A stretch of DNA of 64,000 bases from NCBI GenBank assembly GCA_013398955.1, contig VWPU01019139.1:1-64000 (forward strand), written 5' to 3'. The stretch is from Callaeas wilsoni (taxonomy: Eukaryota; Chordata; Aves; Passeriformes; Callaeidae). Below, piece by piece: positions 1 to 17,350 of this stretch; within the stretch, counting starts at the first letter, position 1; every line of letters starts with the position of its first letter. A program made the position numbers and the translations under genes. A model generated the notes under the pieces. That model did not search any database. It was not told the origin of the DNA and was given only the letters and a program-made list of their open reading frames with translations.

Positions 1-73
1 GGGCGCGGGGCGCGGGGCGGGGCCGTCGATGGCAGGCGCGCGCAGCCATCGCCGAGCTGGCGGGCACAGGCAG
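1..73 (+). other. NSMCE1: NSMCE1 exon 1 (5' UTR, partial)
   Basis: A good splice donor (CAG then GTGAGG) lies at 73/74, and the next recognised exon starts at 1138 after a CTCCTGCAG acceptor. No NSMCE1-like protein is encoded here, so the exon is read as non-coding. It carries an ATG at 29 that opens a short upstream ORF ending at the main start codon (see findings). The 5' limit lies outside the window or is unknown. Confidence 0.6.
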
Positions 74-290
74 GTGAGGAGGTGGCGGAGGGCGGTGGTA
101 CCGCGGTGGGAGCCCCGGAGAACCCCCAGTGTGTCCTCGTGAGCCCTGGTGGGTCCTGGCAGGGCCGAGGGCTAGCGGGCCTCGGCGGTTTTCCGGGCCA
201 TTGCCTCCGTGGGCTGCGGCTGGCCTGCGGCCGCGCGGGCGGCGAAGCGGCGGGGCCGGAGCTCAGCCAGAAGCGGGCAGTCGGTTGGTG
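1..290 (+). promoter_or_regulatory. NSMCE1: CpG-rich promoter and 5' end of NSMCE1
   Basis: The first ~290 bases are very GC-rich with many CpG dinucleotides and fall abruptly to ordinary composition after about 300, as expected of a CpG-island promoter. The island is cut by the window edge, so its start and the transcription start are not visible. It sits directly upstream of the NSMCE1 exons on the same strand. In human the next gene beyond this end is IL4R; nothing of it is visible here. Confidence 0.75.
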
Positions 291-449
291 CAGTGATCAG
301 GGAATTTCCTGAGCTGCCTTTAGTTAGTTCAGGCGTTCTTCGAAACCTGCAGAGGATTATTTTCTGTCCGAAGTCCCCCGCTCTGATTGACTGCTCAAAT
401 CAGGCTGTGTGGGGAACAGGAGCTTTATCCAACATAGAGTCGCAGACGG

Positions 450-910
450 TGTTGTGTTTGTCACCCAGCAGTGTTATTTTCCGGTTTGGGGCATGACAGT
501 GTTGTAAATGCCGCAGAGGAGGGTGTCGGTTACTGGAACGTTACGTAGCGGTCAGTGGGACGTTGAGCGCTCTCTAACTCTCGTTCCTAACAAGTCAAAG
601 CGACCCAATCCAGTTTGCTCAGCAACATACTGTGCAGCTTCGATGAAACCCACACCGGATAGAGGAGATCATTATCAAAGTTTAGAGACTCAGTGACCAT
701 CAGGGGTGCCTAAAGACCCTCCAAGAACACCGTCTGAGACTAACTGTGCAGACTCAAGTGATTACTGTGTGTATCACCTTGAGCCAAGTGTGCACGTTAA
801 TCAGGAGTCATTCCCCTGTGTATCCAGTGCTGCAATAAAATATTGCTTGCTTCTTACTACATTTGTGTTAAGAAGGAGTTTTATTCCCGATTTTGAGTGA
901 CAACAACACA
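450..910 (+). mobile_element. candidate solo LTR in NSMCE1 intron 1
   Basis: The stretch starts TGTTGTGTTTGTCAC and ends close to GTGACAACAACACA, near-inverted termini of the kind seen in retroviral LTRs (TG...CA). It contains an AATAAA at 834-839, followed by a U5-like tail with TTTTATTCCCGATTTT, a motif I associate with bird endogenous-retrovirus LTRs. The orientation is the same as NSMCE1. I could not find a clean target-site duplication, and the exact 3' end is ambiguous by a few bases. No internal retroviral sequence is present. The family is not named. Confidence 0.45.
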
Positions 911-1137
911 ATGCCTACGTTATTCTTTTCTGTAGCTAAAACCAGTTGGACTTTATCTCTTGCACCCTTCCAGAACCTCAGAGCTGGTCACCCTCTGCAT
1001 TCTGAGGACAACGCTGGGATCTGCTTTTTTTGCCGTCATTCAATGTAATAGACTTTAATTGAAATCTTGTGGACACTTGGGCTGTGTATTCTTAATTTGC
1101 ACGAACGTGTATTAATTCCAGCTTAAATCTCCTGCAG

Positions 1138-1281
1138 CACTTGAAGCCTGGCGAAACACTGTGATGGCAGCTCAGATGACCAATGCTCATCGACGGTTCT
1201 TGCAGGTTCTGATGTCTAATGGGATAACAGAAGGATCAGAGGCCAGGAAATTACACCAGCACTGCTGTGAAACTGATAAAG
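1138..1281 (+). CDS. NSMCE1: NSMCE1 exon 2 (contains start codon)
   Basis: The acceptor is CTCCTGCAG ending at 1137 and the donor is AAAG|GTGTGT at 1281/1282. Coding starts at 1164 and covers residues 1-39 plus one base of codon 40. The peptide carries HRRFLQVLM, close to human HRRFLQLLM. The 26 bases before the ATG are 5' UTR. Confidence 0.9.
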
Positions 1282-4200
1282 GTGTGTCTGTCTTGGTGAT
1301 GAAAGAACTGGTTTTTTTTTCCTGGTGCAGCTTACAAATAATTTGATTTCTGAAGGGCACACACCAGCTAAAAAAAGTTAAAAACATGTAATGATGTGAG
1401 TGTTCCCTCTCTTTCCTGAAAGATAAAATAACATAGCAATGAGTAAACTGACTTCTAACCAGGCCAGATTCATATATAGTACTTTTTATTTTATCAGGGT
1501 TGTTGTTCATACGTTATACATATAAATGATTTTAAAAAATAATTTTTGACACTGGAAGTACTTCACTGTAGTGAATGCTTTTAAGTGTATGCACTTCAGT
1601 TATTTCTCTCAGGTGTTGTGGGTGAAGTTACTGCTGCAGAAACATTTTGGTGAGGATGAGATGAGGTTTCCTGATGAATTGCTGTGCTTTCTTCCTACCT
1701 AACTTGCACCGTATTGTCCATTCCAAGTACTGGAAGCTGTGCTTCTGCCAGACTTAGGAGTTACCCTGTGCCATGTCACCACGCTACCCACTCTGCAGGG
1801 ACTCTTCTGGTTTTCTGTGAATTTGTACCTACTTACCCATAGATGTAAGGTCAGAATGGAGTAGTCTATTTGTGTGTCTCTTGAGTCAGGAACTGTAACT
1901 TGACCTACTTCTTAGATGCTAAAATTGTGAAGCACAACTTTTGGTGTTCTCTAACCCCTGTACATTTTTTATGGAGAGTTTTTATCCCTTTTTTTTCCAC
2001 ATAAGATCTACTGGAACAGCCACTCATCTCACACTAAAATGTTACAGCTGTTGTACAAAAGAGTATTCTGTTATCTTTCATCTTTTGCCCTCTCTGAGAT
2101 CTGTCACTAAAGCTCCCTGACTGCTGTGTGCAGTGTTTCTGGCTGACAGGGGCCAAGCAGGTGGCAAAATTATACTTAAATGTTGTACTTACTTTACTAT
2201 TGTTCTTGCTGTTTGTTGGCTTTGTTCACTAGAGGAATCCTGTATATCAGAATCAGGAACTCCTGGGCAGGAGCATCCTGTGAGTGCTGTTTGGCACTGT
2301 GCTGTACAGTGCCATGGGGTTTGGGAGCAGGACCTTGGCCCAGCACTGTTATGCGAGCGAGGGACTCCTGTGATTGAGAATAGGATTAATTTTGTGGTAA
2401 CTGGCTGTATTTTTGAGACATGAATCATTTATCTAAAATTATGAGCTGTTACTTAGCTCTTGTTTTTAAACCATAGCCTGATGAAGGCAGCAGGAGTGTT
2501 GCCACTGACAAAATCTTGTTTTGGATGGATGTGAGGATTGTGCTGGTGCTATGAAGGCAAGAGCCATTGCACGTGCTTCCACAGAATGACTGCAAAGTCC
2601 TTTTTAATTAGGTCTATGATAAAACTGCTGCTAGTATTTGCTTGGTTTGTAGAACATGACTCAAGATATTACTTGTGTTTCTACAACACTAGAATTTTAG
2701 GTTTTCTGATATGTAACTTGATCACTTATATGCCATTAATTGGTGAAACAGCATACACAAACAAGAAATCCGTTGTGTATAAAGGAATTCAAGTCAGTGT
2801 ATTTTTCTATTGTGCATAATATTTTTTCCAGGTCATGTTTTATTTTTAATTCAGCTTAGTTCAAGTCACTGTAATTACTGGATTAATGCCGTGGGTTCCC
2901 TGCAACAAGGCAGAATGTCTGGACTCTGTCAACTGATTTTAAAGGAGCTGAGCATCTCTGAAGGCCACAGGACAGCTGCGCAAGGAAATTATATGTCTGG
3001 TGAATAGAACAGTTTGAATTCCTGTTTGAATTCTGCCTCACAGTTTTAGCACTTTTACCTGGGAAAAATGTTTCACAGAAAAAGATCTGTCTGATGTGTA
3101 GCTGTTTGACTTTTCTCTGTACGTGGTTTTTCTCATTTATTTTCAGTTTACTATGCACACGATAAACTGGACGATTTCATCCGCACTATTAATAGCCACC
3201 TGCAGCCTTTGTTTATGCAGATCCGGAAAGGAATATCGGAAGATGATGGGAGAGCACATTATGCTGTAGTAGGTACCTGCTGTGCTGTATTTGCATGGGG
3301 CTGGCAGTGGCTGCAGGAGCAGCTGGGAGGATAAACTGCCACAGCCCAGGTGTGTGGGAATAGAACATGGCAGCACGGATGGCAGCAGTGCTGGAGTTCC
3401 TTAGCATAAACATTGCTTATGTGCTGAAGTGAGATTCCTTTTCCACAGGAGACTTTCTTTTGTGAAATTGATTTTTAAACTAGAAAACACAGAGAGCTAT
3501 CCAACATTAGTTTTCTTTTTCTCCCACTCAAAAATCAACCTAGCACAAAAGGGTTGCTGAGGAGTGGCTTATAAGAAGTTTCCTCAGATGATCTGCAATG
3601 TGCATGTCAGAGAAGGTTATCTAGTAATTTCAAAAGACCATACAGGAGGTATTCGAAGATTAGCTGCTGCTTTTAACCTTTCCTTTTGCCAGTTAAGTTG
3701 AGCTAATAATCCATAGTAGCAGCATGTGCAATAAGAGTAGAAAACATGGGCAACTAGTTTTCACAGTGAAAAAACAGGTGACTGATAACACAGTTCCTGC
3801 TGCTGTCTAGCACTGGGCCTGGTGTGATGTGTCAGCTCTGCTGCAGCACTCTGTGTCAGTTCTGGGAGCTTGAGTTGTGGAATGGCTTTGCCTGGGCAGA
3901 GGCAGCTGTGGAGAATTTGTGATTGGAAGATCAGGGGTTGTAAAGAAGAACTTGAATACCGTCAAGTGCCCCTCAAAGAACTAATATTTATGTTAATTGT
4001 AAGATGATGTATTCTTTACCTCAGGGAGTCTTTTACTGGTATAAAACTATATCGGCACTTTATATCAGTTTATTTTTTTGTAGGTGAATTTGGTGGAAAC
4101 TGAAGTAACTAAAATGGCATCTGACTATACAGAAATTGAATTAGAATTGTTCAGAAAAACAGTAAGTATGTCAGTTATCACCTAGTAAATCATATTATTT

Positions 4201-7200
4201 GTGAAGGTATCATCTTAAAATGAATGGAAATGGGAGACGTGGTTGAGGAAGTAGTTGCCATTTTACCTAAGTTTATCTGAGATCAAATGGGTGGGATGGG
4301 CAGAGATACAAGGATGTGCAAGTAATGATTTGCTGTTGTAAGTCAGTTATGGGTAAGGCAAAATCAGCACCAGGGAAGGGCTCCTTGGGGTTAGGGACTC
4401 GACACACCTACTTACAGTTCAATGAACAACTTTCTTCAGGATTTTCAGTCATGAGTGCTGAGTTTTTCATTGGCTTCAGTAGCTTAGTAATATACAGTAG
4501 TTTTTAATGCTAGTAACATACAAAATGAATTTTCTGATTTGAATATAAACATTTGTCTATGGTTATTGAAGTTTTTCCTCAAAAGAACTTTGACGAAGAG
4601 CAGATAAAAAGAAATTGATCTGTCACGACTGAGTGTGTCCAGGGGTCCCTGAAAGCAGCTTAATTTAGGCGGCACGTACACTTCTATTTGTGGAAATGTT
4701 TTCTTGGCAAAGATCAAAACTGTCAAGGGGACAATGATTGTTTCAGCTTTTGGCTTTTGTTTTACAATTCTGGTTTAAGCCATATACTGTAGTATCTCTC
4801 ACATACATGGATGCTAAAAAAATGCACATCAGCATGTTACTGTAAGGTGTGTCTGCCTAATTGCAGTGTTTCTAATACTTGGTAATGTTTCTTCCTGTAG
4901 ATGGACCTAATAATTTTATCAGAAAATGGCTTTGCCTCATCTACAGATATTTTAAACTTGGCTGACCAACTTAAGACAAAGAAAATGAAGAAAAAGGAAG
5001 CAGAACAAGTACTGAAAGTTTTTGTGGAGGATAAGTGGCTCTCTGAGGTAACTGCATTCAAGCGTTCGTAGTTCAGTAGGTCCAGCTACCATGTTCTTAC
5101 ACATGTGGTAGCTGAGACTGGAGCTCTTCTTGAATGAATGATGGCAAAAATGGTCTTACGGGCCCCATGCTTATTGCTGCTCCAGTCATTTTTGCAGAAA
5201 AGGAAGTAGACGTACAAGGAAAAAGTCCTTGAATAGGTCTGTACAGAACCATATGGTTTCACTTTCTTGTACCTGAGCCAGGTGGGTTCGTGTGTCCAGT
5301 CCTGCCCAGTGACACACAGACATCCTTTGTACACAACAGCACAGCATCCTTCAACCTGGAACAAGAGCTGGGGAAAGCTCTTCACAGTGATCAGTGCCGT
5401 TAGTTACATTCATAATTTCCTGAAAAGGAGTAAGGCCAGACGTGTACAACTGTACCAGAAATGCATGGGCCACTGTGCACATGGTTACAGCTGTTTTATT
5501 TTATGAGGGAGCAGTGGAGATGAGCTCACCATGTGGACACTGCAGTTGCTTGCCAAGTGAGACCTTAATCCCTTTTCTGCTGGAGTCATTGCATCATAGA
5601 TCTCCAACCTGCTGCCACACAGTTACTTACATGTTAAGTTGATTTGGCAGAGATTTCCAAAGATACATCAAGCAGGAAATGCCTAGATTTTGTCGAGAGA
5701 AATTTCCTCTAACATATAAATGGAGGATCCCAAAACAGCATGCCTGTGTTAAGGAGTGCATGCTTGCTCATATATGCTTTCCAAGGACTAGATCTCTGTT
5801 AAAGTTGTGGTATCTTTATTCTGCTCCTCTAAACAGAGGAGTTCTGCTATTTCACAAGTGTTCTGGCATTGCATTGTACCAGCATATTGGTTTCATGACG
5901 GTAGAAAAAAAGTGGCATCTTAACACATGGTTAGCAAAGTCAAAAAAGATAAAAGAAATTATAAGAAATTCCTCATCTCAACACTTGTTTCCTTAGAAAA
6001 ATGGAGAATATACTCTGCATACTCGTTGCATAATTGAGATGGAACAGTACATTCTCAGCAACTACCAGGATGTGGCAAGAAAATGTAACATCTGTCACAG
6101 CCTCGCCATCCAGGTAACATGCTTTATCACCTCAGCCAATGGACTTGCATGGTCATAGCTGAGGTTTGTGATACTTTCCCTTGGGTACAAGGTAGGCACT
6201 AAAAAAATCTTGGTCTTGTAATCTGGTCATGGTGCTCATCTATTTTGCAAAAAAACCTTTTTTTTTTTCATTTTAGGCATTTTATCTTCTGTCTTTAGAA
6301 ATAAAATTGTCTTGGAGCACTGTCTCCAAGTATAAAATTGGAAAAGTGCACTCCTGCAATGAGGAACATGGTTGTGCTGTCTGGCTTTCCAAACCAGCGT
6401 GTTAGACATCAACCCCTGATGCTGAAAGCAGTTTAGCAGTGAGGTGTTAGCAGTGTCCTCTTTGGGCCTTACCAACCTTACAACTTGGTCCTAGGATTTT
6501 AATCCAGGAATTACTTGTGTTTGGACCTCATGTGTGCTATGTAGAGCATGCTAAAGCACTGTGTTTTGATAGCTGGGACGTTAACAGTTCCGTCTTGCTT
6601 AAGTAGTTACAGCCTGGATTCCTATTCCAAAGCTGCTACGTTTTCTTGCTCTGTGAGCCTCCATCTTCTGATCTGCCCAGCTAACATCCTTCCATGTTAC
6701 TTTTTCCATCCCAATTAGTCTCCTTTATTGCACTGAAATTGTTGTCTTTCAAGCTAAATTTTGTCCATATAGGGAAATAGTATTTCCTAGTTAACAGAAA
6801 AATACCGCAATTTACCAGCTTTGACTGTTGAGTGTGTCCACCACCTGTGTTGTGGGAATCATTCTTTGGAACAAAGCGTTGCACATCTGCTGCTTTTTGT
6901 AACAACTTTCTCTTAAATTGAAGGACAGTTTAGAAAGATTTTCTGAATCAACACTCCTGATTTCAGAGCCAAGTATGTGAATCCTGTGGAATTGGAATGC
7001 ACTTACCTTGTGTCAGAAAGTACTTCAGAGGCCAGACTGAACCCCGCTGTCCCAAGTGTAATGAATTCTGGTCCTGTGACATCCAAGGTACCAAGCAACC
7101 TATTTTTAAAAAAATCTGAATGTAATAATACTAGGAAATGGGCTGTGATGTTCAGTGGCACTGCCTGTATTATTTATAACTGTGAGTATCAGCTATTTCT

Positions 7201-7624
7201 GACTTCAGCAGTATGTTTCAGACACTAAACCACACAGGCAGCATTGAGCCCCTACAGTGCCCAAAGAATGCCACAGGGGCATTGCAGACCCTGTGCATAT
7301 TTTTTTATAACTATCTTTAGGAGGTGGGGGGAGAGGGAAAGGAATAGAGGTACACACAACCCATGACACTAAAACTTCTGGAAATACCGAGCTTCTAAGA
7401 ATCTCTTTGGAATTCCTCCATTTGTCCAGGGAAACTGGATATTGTGAACAGCAACAGAGGAATATACAAAACATTTTAGAAAAGGAGGTTATACAATATT
7501 ATCCTTTTTTTGTGTGTTGTCCATTAACCTTCCTTTATTTTTCTTTACAGGTGTGAGTCGGATGGGCTCCCAGACTCACCACAGAGCTCCATTCTTTGCC
7601 CTAGATGATGCCAGTAAAACTTGA
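1164..7624 (+). CDS. NSMCE1: NSMCE1, SMC5/6 complex non-SMC element 1 (RING-like ubiquitin ligase subunit)
   Basis: The coding exons are 1164-1281, 3147-3268, 4084-4161, 4901-5047, 5997-6113, 6967-7087 and 7551-7624. All junctions have GT/AG sites and the phases add up to 258 codons plus TGA, against 266 in human. Recognised conserved pieces include HRRFLQ (residues ~10-15), [19 protein letters not shown] and CNICHS. Residues ~1-180 form the tandem winged-helix part that binds the NSMCE3 MAGE protein. The variant RING has ligands C185, C188, C198, C201, H206, C209, C222 and C225, all present. The family works in the nucleus as part of SMC5/6, in recombination repair and genome maintenance. 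The start at 1164 has G at -3 and +4 and matches the human N-terminus; the frame stays open upstream to the acceptor. The tail after the RING differs strongly from mammals. The gene is convergent with KDM8, as in human. Confidence 0.95.
1282..3146 (+). other. NSMCE1: NSMCE1 intron 2
   Basis: This is a 1.9-kb intron with T-runs and short frames only. I see no recognisable repeat family or extra exon in it. Confidence 0.8.
3147..3268 (+). CDS. NSMCE1: NSMCE1 exon 3
   Basis: The acceptor TTTATTTTCAG ends at 3146 and the donor is GTAGGT at 3269. The exon completes codon 40 and runs to residue 80. It encodes HDKLDDFI and the block ISEDDGR, matching human VTEDDGR. A second possible donor two bases further (GTACCT) would break the frame with exon 4, so GTAGGT is chosen. 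Confidence 0.9.
3269..4083 (+). other. NSMCE1: NSMCE1 intron 3
   Basis: This intron is AT-rich towards its 3' end, with the polypyrimidine tract at 4070-4081. No repeat or further exon was recognised. Confidence 0.8.
4084..4161 (+). CDS. NSMCE1: NSMCE1 exon 4
   Basis: This is a phase-0 exon of 26 codons (residues 81-106) between acceptor TTTTTTTGTAG and a near-perfect donor GTAAGT. It encodes [14 protein letters not shown] and ELELFRKT, aligning with human VNLATTSISKMATD and ELDLFRKA. Confidence 0.92.
4162..4900 (+). other. NSMCE1: NSMCE1 intron 4
   Basis: I see no repeat or further exon in this 739-bp intron. Confidence 0.8.
4901..5047 (+). CDS. NSMCE1: NSMCE1 exon 5
   Basis: This is a phase-0 exon of 49 codons (residues 107-155), acceptor CTTCCTGTAG, donor GAG|GTAACT. 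It carries [19 protein letters not shown] and [12 protein letters not shown], the most conserved winged-helix stretch of the family. Confidence 0.95.
5048..5996 (+). other. NSMCE1: NSMCE1 intron 5
   Basis: The short open frames here (up to 105 codons near the 3' end) do not resemble NSMCE1 or another family. Nothing else was recognised. Confidence 0.75.
5997..6113 (+). CDS. NSMCE1: NSMCE1 exon 6 (first RING zinc ligands)
   Basis: This is a phase-0 exon of 39 codons (residues 156-194), acceptor TTTCCTTAG, donor CAG|GTAACA. It encodes [14 protein letters not shown] and then [10 protein letters not shown], whose cysteines C185 and C188 open the RING-like domain. Confidence 0.95.
6114..6966 (+). 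other. NSMCE1: NSMCE1 intron 6
   Basis: This intron contains a T-run at about 6257-6269. No repeat family or additional exon was recognised. Confidence 0.75.
6967..7087 (+). CDS. NSMCE1: NSMCE1 exon 7 (RING-like core)
   Basis: The acceptor CTGATTTCAG ends at 6966 and the donor is AAG|GTACCA at 7087/7088. Residues 195-234 plus one base. It encodes [12 protein letters not shown] and RCPKCNEFW, supplying C198, C201, H206, C209, C222 and C225. The order C4HC3 matches the family. Past the last ligand pair, human YWPHEIP is replaced by FWSCDIQ. Confidence 0.95.
7088..7550 (+). other. NSMCE1: NSMCE1 intron 7
   Basis: The intron ends in a strong polypyrimidine tract before the 7550 acceptor. No repeat or exon was seen. 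Confidence 0.75.
7551..7624 (+). CDS. NSMCE1: NSMCE1 exon 8 (C-terminal tail and stop)
   Basis: The acceptor TTTCTTTACAG ends at 7550. The exon completes codon 235, adds 23 codons and stops at TGA 7622-7624. The tail begins [14 protein letters not shown] and shows no clear match to the lysine- and arginine-rich human tail. The 3' UTR follows to about 7750. Confidence 0.8.
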
Positions 7625-7725
7625 TGTCAGTGACGTGTTTGCCCCTACTCTGGCAGAACAGCCAGACTGTATTGTATTCATTAGTAACAGTGTTCAGTGT
7701 ACTTTTAAAGTTCTAAGAATCTTAC

Positions 7726-7731
7726 AATAAA
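7726..7731 (+). terminator. NSMCE1: NSMCE1 polyadenylation signal AATAAA
   Basis: A canonical AATAAA lies 101 bases after the NSMCE1 stop. A GT-rich stretch around 7785-7800 follows and could serve as the downstream element. This would give a short 3' UTR of about 120-130 bases. Confidence 0.75.
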
Positions 7732-7754
7732 TCTATCATTGACCTTACTGTTCA

Positions 7755-8541
7755 CAGTAACGCCTGCACGGCTTTCTTGGAGGCTGTTTTGTGTTTGTAA
7801 TTCTCCATATTCTTGAGTTGGGACTCTCAGTGCATATTTGAGGATGAAAGATGCAAATGTTTTAGTAGGTCCTGCAATCTGATATATGCAGCTGAACTCT
7901 TGAAAGAAGCCTTTCTCAGCAAGTGCTCCCTGTTTGTACAGGGACAGTACACATTCAGTTGTGCAATGGAAATGACACCTGCTGTGGCAGGTCAAGCAGG
8001 TGAACAATCAGTGCAGTATGGGCAAGGCAGCTGGCGGAGTCTCTGACCCAGGGCTGGAGTTGGAACACTTCTATTTGGCACTGTGGTTGTGTTTTGTCCC
8101 TTCTTTAGATGCAGAAGAATTTGTCTTGATGTAAGGCCAGGTCATGAGCAGCTGTGCTCTCTAAGGAGGGAATATTGCCACAGAAGGATTGGGAAGCAGT
8201 AGGACCAGACCTGGGGCAATGTTAGCTTATGTCTGTAAACTGCTGAAAAAATTACCATATTGAGATTCTTTAGGTTTTTAGACCTGGAACTTTTGTCTCC
8301 AGTTTTAAGTAAGGATGCTTTTTCCTTTAAGAGTGACTTGGAAAGGAGCCAAGGACTGGCTATTGCCAGACACCAGACTGAGATGGCAGCATTCTAGTCC
8401 TTGGTAACGATGTGTTGACACTGCAGAAAGGCTGTGTCAGCAGTTCAGGTGATGGTTCATCAAAGCATAACTACACTTCAGTTTATCTAACTGCAGTTCA
8501 ACTATGGATTAATTTCACTTATGTTCTAGGCTTTAACATGA
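7755..8541. other. intergenic gap between NSMCE1 and KDM8
   Basis: This is ordinary-composition sequence between two convergent genes. Short frames occur on both strands, none resembling a known protein. No repeat was recognised before the LTR at 8542. Confidence 0.6.
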
Positions 8542-8948
8542 TGTTGTGGTTCAGGAATGGTACTCCCCAAATTAGTGTTCCCATCAAAACGCTCCAAACC
8601 ACAAGATGCTTGCTCACGCCCTCCTCTCCCTACCTTTCCCCTCATGGACAGGAGAATTGGGAGGCCCGAAAGATAAAGATCATGAGTTGCAATAAGAACA
8701 GTTTACTGGAAACAGCAATGGAATAAGAAAATGAGCAGTAATAGCAACAATATCAATAACAAAGTGTACAACAGGGACAAGAGATTCACACAAAAGTGTA
8801 CCTCAATCACTAAGAGACCAAGGAGCCCCCTCCTGTCCCTGGCCTGCAGCAGTGGCAGACTGAGGTGGTACAGAACCACCTCTGGGTTTGGGCCATGCCC
8901 CTCCTGGCTACTGCAGAAATTAACCCTGTCCTGGCCAGCACTAGGACA
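8542..8948 (-). mobile_element. solo LTR of a bird endogenous retrovirus, minus strand
   Basis: Read on the minus strand this runs from TGTCCTAGTGCTGGCCAGG to AACCACAACA, and contains GTACACTTTGTTATTGATAT and CAGTAAACTGTTCTTAT. I recognise this layout from bird ERV LTRs. An AGTAAA variant polyadenylation signal lies at 8702-8707. The hexamer ACATGA sits at both edges (8536-8541 and just inside the distal end, 8945-8950), suggesting a target-site duplication, but the exact boundary is ambiguous by three bases. No gag, pol or env remnant is attached. It lies just past the KDM8 3' end and in the same transcriptional direction. Confidence 0.7.
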
Positions 8949-9388
8949 TGAGTAACTCTTTCCATGCAAGAGACTAGTACCTTGCTTGGTGTTAGCTTAA
9001 TTTTTTAATGGATTGAACCTCTAGGTAGCACCGTCTCTCTAGCTAACTCCAGGGTTTAGTGTTACTAAATCTAAGTAGAAGATAACACTGACCTGGTTTT
9101 TCAGACAGAGGCTCAGGCAGAGCCGTGGCAGTGCCCGTACACAGGCTGTTTCTGAGGGATGCACACACAGGACAATGATATAACACATGCTCTTTAGGAG
9201 TTATTAGAAACATCTACAGAAATGAAGTGGCTACAGCATCATCCTTCCACGTGACTCCTTCTCCACGCTTTAGCAAGTGTTTGCTGGTTTTTGGTTTTGC
9301 TCCACCTCTAACCTCTCCTGAGAGAGAGAGAGATGCTACTTCCCTGATTTTTAATTCCCATTTCATTGCTGCTGACTACATTTCAAAG
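8949..9388 (-). other. KDM8: KDM8 3' flank and presumed 3' UTR
   Basis: This is the sequence downstream of the KDM8 stop in its direction of transcription. Two minus-strand ATTAAA signals are seen, at 9350-9355 and 9004-9009. A short AG repeat lies at 9321-9332. The 3' UTR end cannot be fixed from sequence alone. Confidence 0.6.
9004..9009 (-). terminator. KDM8: candidate KDM8 polyadenylation signal ATTAAA
   Basis: A minus-strand ATTAAA lies ~380 bases after the KDM8 stop at 9389. A second ATTAAA at 9350-9355 lies only ~34 bases after the stop. I favour the distal one for its more usual UTR length, but either could be used. Confidence 0.4.
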
Positions 9389-16877
<7,489 letters not shown>

Positions 16878-17350
16878 GGCCGCGTCTGCACCGACGTCCG
16901 CGAGGCGGCGCTGCCGGGCCGAGGCCGAGGCCGAGGCGGGGCCGGGGCCGAGGCGGGGCCCGGGGGCCGGCCGGGCTCCCGGAGCCGGGGGCGGAGCCTC
17001 TCTCGTACCGGCGGAGCTCGGAGTCGGCGTTCTTACCTGTGCGCTTTACCAGCGAGTCCGCTGGAATTGCGTGACTGTGATCGACGCTGCTGTTCGCAGT
17101 AAAGGGAAGTGCATAGATGCGGTGAAGGTCACGGTCTCTTCTGCGGGCGTTCACCCGGGGCCAGCGTGAGGAGGTGGCTGCCTGCGCTTTGGAAGCCTCT
17201 CAGTCCCGGTCGCGGGACAGCGGAGCGCAGGCGGTGAGTGCTGGGGGAAGGGGAGATGTGCTCTTCCCAGCTGACCTTTTGTGCTGCAAAGAAAGGTCTC
17301 TGCTCGGCCCCCGAGCGCGCTCGAGGAGCTGGAGCGGAGCCCAGCGCGGA

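Noticed and set aside
1161..1346. Exon 2 frame read as starting at GTG 1161 and running past 1281
   Set aside because: The match to NSMCE1 begins at ATG 1164 and stops at the 1281/1282 donor; the rest is intron.
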